From Streptomyces venezuelae (GTDB lineage: Bacteria; Actinomycetota; Actinomycetes; Streptomycetales; Streptomycetaceae), in the NCBI RefSeq assembly GCF_008642335.1, contig NZ_CP029191.1, positions 5,456,001 to 5,520,000 of the forward strand: a stretch of DNA of 64,000 nucleotides. The letters run 5' to 3'. Positions 60,607 through 64,000 of the stretch are shown piece by piece. Numbering within the stretch: the first letter of the stretch is position 1; every line of letters starts with the position of its first letter. The position numbers and the translations under genes are program-made. Below the pieces are notes generated by a model. It was not told the origin of the DNA, did not search any database, and saw only the letters and a program-made list of their open reading frames with translations.

Positions 60607-62745
60607 ATGAGCGGCAACGTCGTACCCCTGCACAAGACCCCCGCCCCGCCCGACATCGCGCCCAGCAGCGAGCAGGGCCCGAACCTGACCGTGGTGCCCG
60701 AGCCCGCCCCGGCGCCGGTCGCTCCGCTGTGGGTGCGCTCCGGGCGTGCCGTGCGGCATGCGGTCACCCACGAACGCACTGTTGAGGTCGGCCGGTTGGC
60801 CGTGCGGCACAGCATGTACGTAGTCGGTGGCACGAGGATCGTGACCCGTCGGGCTTGGGATGGCCGTACCGGTGCCCGCTACGAACGCCTCCTCCGCGCT
60901 GCTGAAGCCACCGGGAACTATGAGGTGGCCGCGGAGTGGGAGGAGCGGCTGCAGCGCTTCCGCGAAGCCCGTCACCGCCGCCGCATGGACCTCCTGAAGT
61001 CCCCCGTGGACGTGGCCAAGGGACTCGCGGTCGGGACCGGCGCCGGCATCGGCACGCTCGTCGGGCTCGGGGTCGTGCTGGCCATCGCGAACGAGGACAT
61101 CACTGACGTCCTCACGCCGTTGCTGGCGGTCATCGAGTTCATCCGCCTGCTCATCACCATCGTGTCCGTCGTCTGGGGCCCCGCGCTGAAGATCGGACCG
61201 CTGCTGGTGCTGCTCGCGCTGTGGAGCGTGGGCCGCAAGCAGCAAGCCGCACCGAACTGGGTGCTCCCCGCCAACGCACGCTCCGGCGAGGGCGAACCCA
61301 TCACCCCATCCATCGTCGTCAAGGCCCTGGGCGACCTCGGCGTGCCCGCGCTGCGCAACGCCATCAAAGAGATGGGCGATGCGGGCGCGGCGATGCTGGG
61401 ACCGATCCGGATCGCCGGATGCGGCGTCGAAGTCGACGTCACCCTCCCGTCCGGAGTGTCCACGGTTGAGGTGCAGCAGCGGCGGCGCAAGCTCGCCGAG
61501 AACCTGACCCGGCACGAGCACGAGGTGTTCATCACCATCCCCGAAGCCGCCCGAACGGTGCGCCTGTGGGTCGCCGACTCCGGTGCGCTGGACGAGCCGA
61601 TCGGTCCGTCTCCGCTGGTCACCGACGAGACGATGACCGCGGACTACTGCAAGGGCAAGGCGCCGTGGGGTCAGGACCTGCGCGGCGATGCCGCCGCGCT
61701 CAGCCTCTACCAACGCCACCTGCTCATCACCGGCCTGTCCAACCAGGGCAAGACCGTCGCCCTGCGCTCCCTGGCCCTGTGGCTGGCCCTGGACAAGTCG
61801 GTGCAGTTCCTCATGGGCGACCTCAAGGGCGTGGGCGACTGGGCCATGTTCGACGGCCTCGCCACGACGCTCATCCAGGGGCCGACCGACGAGCACGTCA
61901 TCGAGGTCACCGAGATGGTCGAGGCCGCGGTCGAGGAGATGAACCGTCGCATCCAAGCCCCGCCCGGCACCACCTTCCCGCCCCTGATCGTCCTCGTCGA
62001 CGAGGCGCAGGTGGCGTTCATGTGCCCCGCCAAGGACGAGGACCGGCGCCCCTACGGCGGCTCGAAGGCCAACTCCCGCTACTTCATGGCCGTCCGCAAG
62101 ATTCACAACCAGGGCCGTGCGGTGAACGTCCTGATGTGGCAGGGCACCCAGGACCCGACAAACGAGAACCTGCCCAAGCTCGTGCGCGAGGGCGCCCACA
62201 CCCGCGCCTCCCTCGCGCTGGGCACGGAGTCGCAGGCGCGGATGGCGCTCGGCGATAAGGCGGTGGATGGGGGCGCGGCCCCGAACCTGCTCCGTCCCGG
62301 CTTGGATCAGGGAACCCTGATCCTGGCATCCAGCGGCATCGACATCCCACAGGGCCAGTCGTCCATCACGGTGCGCACGCACTACATCAACGACGACGAC
62401 GCCAAGGCCATCACCGAGCGCGCGAAGGCCCTGCGGGACGGGGTCACCACCTTGCACGCCATCGACCGGAGTGAGCAGCGCGACCCGCTCACGGACATTC
62501 TCTCCGTGCTCGGGGACGCGCCCCGCGTGCGGACCAAGGACGTGCTTGCGCGGCTCGCCACGCTCGACGCGGGCACGTACGGCGAGTGGTCGTTCATCAA
62601 CCTCAAGCGGGTTCTCGACAACGCGGGGGCGGAGCCGTACAAGTCCGATGGCGTCATGGTCGTCTCCCGTGACCGGGTCGCCCGCGCCCTCGCCAACCGC
62701 CCCGAGGACGAGGGTCCGGACGCTTCCATTTCGCACATCGACTAG
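60607..62745 (+). CDS. tra: FtsK/SpoIIIE-type DNA translocase, TraB/TraSA-like
   Basis: 712 residues. Membrane helices lie at about 140-165 and 195-215. The motor domain has Walker A GLSNQGKT (376-383) and Walker B LIVLVDEAQ (Asp465, Glu466). The last 80 residues (RVRTKDVLARLATLDAGTYG) form a winged helix expected to recognise repeats in DNA. Such proteins move double-stranded plasmid DNA between mycelia without a relaxase. The repeat cluster just downstream is the likely recognition site. Confidence 0.93.
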   Translation: MSGNVVPLHKTPAPPDIAPSSEQGPNLTVVPEPAPAPVAPLWVRSGRAVRHAVTHERTVEVGRLAVRHSMYVVGGTRIVTRRAWDGRTGARYERLLRAAEATGNYEVAAEWEERLQRFREARHRRRMDLLKSPVDVAKGLAVGTGAGIGTLVGLGVVLAIANEDITDVLTPLLAVIEFIRLLITIVSVVWGPALKIGPLLVLLALWSVGRKQQAAPNWVLPANARSGEGEPITPSIVVKALGDLGVPALRNAIKEMGDAGAAMLGPIRIAGCGVEVDVTLPSGVSTVEVQQRRRKLAENLTRHEHEVFITIPEAARTVRLWVADSGALDEPIGPSPLVTDETMTADYCKGKAPWGQDLRGDAAALSLYQRHLLITGLSNQGKTVALRSLALWLALDKSVQFLMGDLKGVGDWAMFDGLATTLIQGPTDEHVIEVTEMVEAAVEEMNRRIQAPPGTTFPPLIVLVDEAQVAFMCPAKDEDRRPYGGSKANSRYFMAVRKIHNQGRAVNVLMWQGTQDPTNENLPKLVREGAHTRASLALGTESQARMALGDKAVDGGAAPNLLRPGLDQGTLILASSGIDIPQGQSSITVRTHYINDDDAKAITERAKALRDGVTTLHAIDRSEQRDPLTDILSVLGDAPRVRTKDVLARLATLDAGTYGEWSFINLKRVLDNAGAEPYKSDGVMVVSRDRVARALANRPEDEGPDASISHID

Positions 62746-62765
62746 AGGGAGCCGAGCCGCTTCGG

Positions 62766-62924
62766 GGCAGGGAGGCAGGGAGAACTCCCTGACCGCCTCC
62801 CTGCCCCGCCTCCCTGCCCCTGACCTGCACAAATGATCGTTCAGGGAGGCAGGGAGGCACCACAGGTCACCCCCCTGAAACCCCCTCCTGAGAGCCCCCG
62901 GAAGGGGGTGTCTCTGCCTCCCTG
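62766..62924. repeat. clt-like CAGGGAG repeat cluster
   Basis: The heptamer CAGGGAG occurs eight times within 157 bases: forward at 62768, 62776, 62842 and 62850, and inverted at 62785, 62797, 62810 and 62918. The first pair is an exact tandem GGCAGGGA repeat of 8 bp. In Streptomyces plasmids such 8-bp repeats next to the tra gene form the clt locus recognised by TraB. The stretch to 62947 has no gene. Confidence 0.7.
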
Positions 62925-62947
62925 AACGCTTGATGAAGGGATTCCGC

Positions 62948-63382
62948 ATGCATTCCGACACCACCCCCGAGGCGGCCGTCACGGGCGCCGATCTGAGCGA
63001 GGCGCAGGCCGACGTTGAGGCACGCCGGATCATCGCCGACGCCTACCGCGACACCACGCCCGTCGCTCAGCCCGGACGGCCCCCGATGAGTCAGGGCGCC
63101 ACCGATGCCAGCGTGCTCCTGCTCGCCGGGGGCGCCACCACCGTCATGGTCGGCGGCACCGCGAGCGCGCTCATGTATGTCTCGCAGTTCGCCGACCCGA
63201 TCGTCTGCGGCCTCGTCTTCGGCGCCCCGAGCTTCCTCGTGCTCGCCCTGGCCCGCCTCGCCCGACGGGCCAAGCCCGCCCCGGACATCCACCACCACTA
63301 CGCCGGTCCGGTCCATCAGGACCAGCGCACCGTCCACAGCCGCACCAGCGGCGTGTGGGCCAAGACCACCAACCAGCACTGA
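62948..63382 (+). CDS. Small membrane protein of the AICE
   Basis: 144 residues. Two adjacent membrane helices (about 58-80 and 88-108) follow a polar N-terminus; a His-rich segment (DIHHHYAGPVHQ) and a basic tail end it. Not recognised by name. It may be a Spd-type partner of the translocase, by position only. AAGGGA precedes the ATG at 6 bases. Confidence 0.65.
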   Translation: MHSDTTPEAAVTGADLSEAQADVEARRIIADAYRDTTPVAQPGRPPMSQGATDASVLLLAGGATTVMVGGTASALMYVSQFADPIVCGLVFGAPSFLVLALARLARRAKPAPDIHHHYAGPVHQDQRTVHSRTSGVWAKTTNQH

Positions 63383-63406
63383 CCAGCCCGGGGAAGGAAA
63401 TCCACT

Positions 63407-63814
63407 GTGAGCAGCGGACAACACTGCAAGACCATCCGCTACATCGCCCCGACGGAGGCGTACGCGCTGGCCCCGAGCATCCTCAGCGAGATCGGTTGGA
63501 CGACACGCACCGTCGCCGACGCGGAGTGCTTCGACGAGTTGGAGCGGGAGTACTACCTGCGCAAAGCCGCGCTGCTCGACCGCATCGCGCTGCTGGATGA
63601 GCCCGACCTGTTCAGTGACGATGACGTCACGGAGACCGCGCTCGCCGCGGCCCTGATGCTGCTGGACATCGACCGGCCGCACCTCGCCGCGCACCTCGCG
63701 GCAGAGGGCGAGAAGGACCCGCGCGGCTACGTCCGCCAGCAGTACGACCGGCAAGCCGTCTGTGTCTGCGACGACCCCGGCGAAGGCCCCTGCTTCCTGC
63801 ACCCCGACCGCTAG
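63407..63814 (+). CDS. AICE protein of unknown function with C-terminal cysteines
   Basis: 135 residues, helical in the middle (ALAAALMLLDIDRPHLAAHLA). The end has three cysteines in CVCDDPGEGPCFLH, which with His might bind metal. The GTG start begins 24 bases after the preceding stop. The function is unknown. Confidence 0.65.
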   Translation: MSSGQHCKTIRYIAPTEAYALAPSILSEIGWTTRTVADAECFDELEREYYLRKAALLDRIALLDEPDLFSDDDVTETALAAALMLLDIDRPHLAAHLAAEGEKDPRGYVRQQYDRQAVCVCDDPGEGPCFLHPDR

Positions 63815-63820
63815 CTACGC

Positions 63821-63865
63821 CAAGGGCGGCCCCCGCATCTCGCCAAAGAACCGGGGCCGCCCTTG
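63821..63865 (+). terminator. Terminator before the replication gene
   Basis: CAAGGGCGGCCCC (63821-63833) pairs exactly with 63853-63865 with a 19-base loop, directly after the 63814 stop codon. Confidence 0.75.
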
Positions 63866-63900
63866 TCACCAGCACCTATCAGAACTGGAGACATCCAGCA

Positions 63901-64000
63901 TGACGCAACCGACCGACATCCGGCGAGAGAGCCTGCTCACCGCCGCTTTGAACGCTGCGGAACGGGGCTGGCACGTCTTCCCGCTCCGTCCCGGCACCAA
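63901..64000 (+). CDS. Prim-pol replication protein (3' end outside window)
   Basis: 33 residues are visible before the window ends. The start TDIRRESLLTAALNAAERGW followed by HVFPLRPGTK is typical of the N-terminal bifunctional primase/polymerase domain of AICE replication initiators (RepSA/Prim type). The catalytic residues lie beyond the window. ATG follows CTGGAGA. Confidence 0.75.

Larger units (their letters stand above)
55593..64000. mobile_element. Integrated AICE (pSAM2-like), left part
   Basis: Supporting points: a tRNA-Arg fragment at the left border, a GntR repressor of KorSA type, a DUF2637 spread protein, an FtsK/TraB-type translocase, a repeat cluster at the clt position, and a prim-pol replication gene. 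This order matches known actinomycete integrative and conjugative elements. The replication gene runs off the window; integrase, excisionase and the intact tRNA are expected to the right. Confidence 0.88.

Noticed and set aside
60451..63033. Long open frame antisense to the translocase gene
   Set aside because: The plus-strand translocase has clear Walker motifs and operon context; the antisense product is low-complexity.

Overview
The window is high-GC actinobacterial DNA that reads as a Streptomyces chromosome, with an integrated mobile element filling the right end. Evidence for Streptomyces is the codon bias, frequent GTG/TTG starts, leaderless-looking promoters, a nickel superoxide dismutase with its SodX protease, a one-polypeptide 2-oxoglutarate dehydrogenase fused to an E2 catalytic domain, a conservon (sensor kinase / roadblock / DUF742 / small GTPase), and a Ku + LigD-polymerase pair. 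From memory, the gene order from sodN to ku resembles the S. coelicolor region around SCO5254-SCO5309; this was not searched.

Layout. 1-1424: a degenerate sensor protein (cut by the window edge) and a LuxR-type response regulator. 1495-3879: sodN/sodX, a CGNR zinc-finger regulator and a methyltransferase. 4005-9475: an amino-acid ABC importer, malic enzyme and a quinone oxidoreductase-like protein. 9490-12613: a PadR regulator with its DUF4097 partner, then two small unknown proteins. 12746-23853: the oxoglutarate dehydrogenase gene, an OmpR-type two-component system, a spermidine-synthase-like protein, a rhomboid-like membrane protein, HspR-type-controlled lon and a GH25 lysozyme. 24111-31537: MarR regulator, PP2C-like protein, and the conservon running into a StyA-like flavoprotein. 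31507-45514: cell-envelope genes (NlpC/P60, FtsW/RodA + PBP, SH3 protein, sensor kinase + lipoprotein, class F sortase with a surface protein), interrupted by a TetR regulator with two diiron proteins. 45562-55438: NHEJ genes, an orphan type II thioesterase, an ArsR/Mg-ATPase/TatA operon, YceI, AraC, NUDIX and a DUF4231 protein.

55593-64000: the left part of a pSAM2-like actinomycete integrative and conjugative element (AICE). It starts at a 43-nt 3' fragment of a tRNA-Arg(CCG) gene, the displaced attachment-site copy. It then carries a KorSA-like GntR repressor overlapping a GNAT gene, a structured leader with two GntR-type operators, a transfer operon (small proteins, a DUF2637 spread protein, a PAPS-reductase-like protein, an FtsK/TraB-type DNA translocase), a cluster of CAGGGAG repeats directly after the translocase gene that looks like a clt transfer locus, and the start of a prim-pol replication gene. 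Integrase, excisionase and the intact tRNA are expected to the right of the window.

Most interesting for follow-up: the clt-like repeat cluster and the AICE leader with an rRNA-leader-like motif; the PAPS-reductase-like gene embedded in the transfer operon; the paired diiron proteins; the conservon-linked StyA-like oxygenase; the His-rich ArsR + MgtA-type ATPase + TatA operon; and the 33-bp repeat family with three copies.
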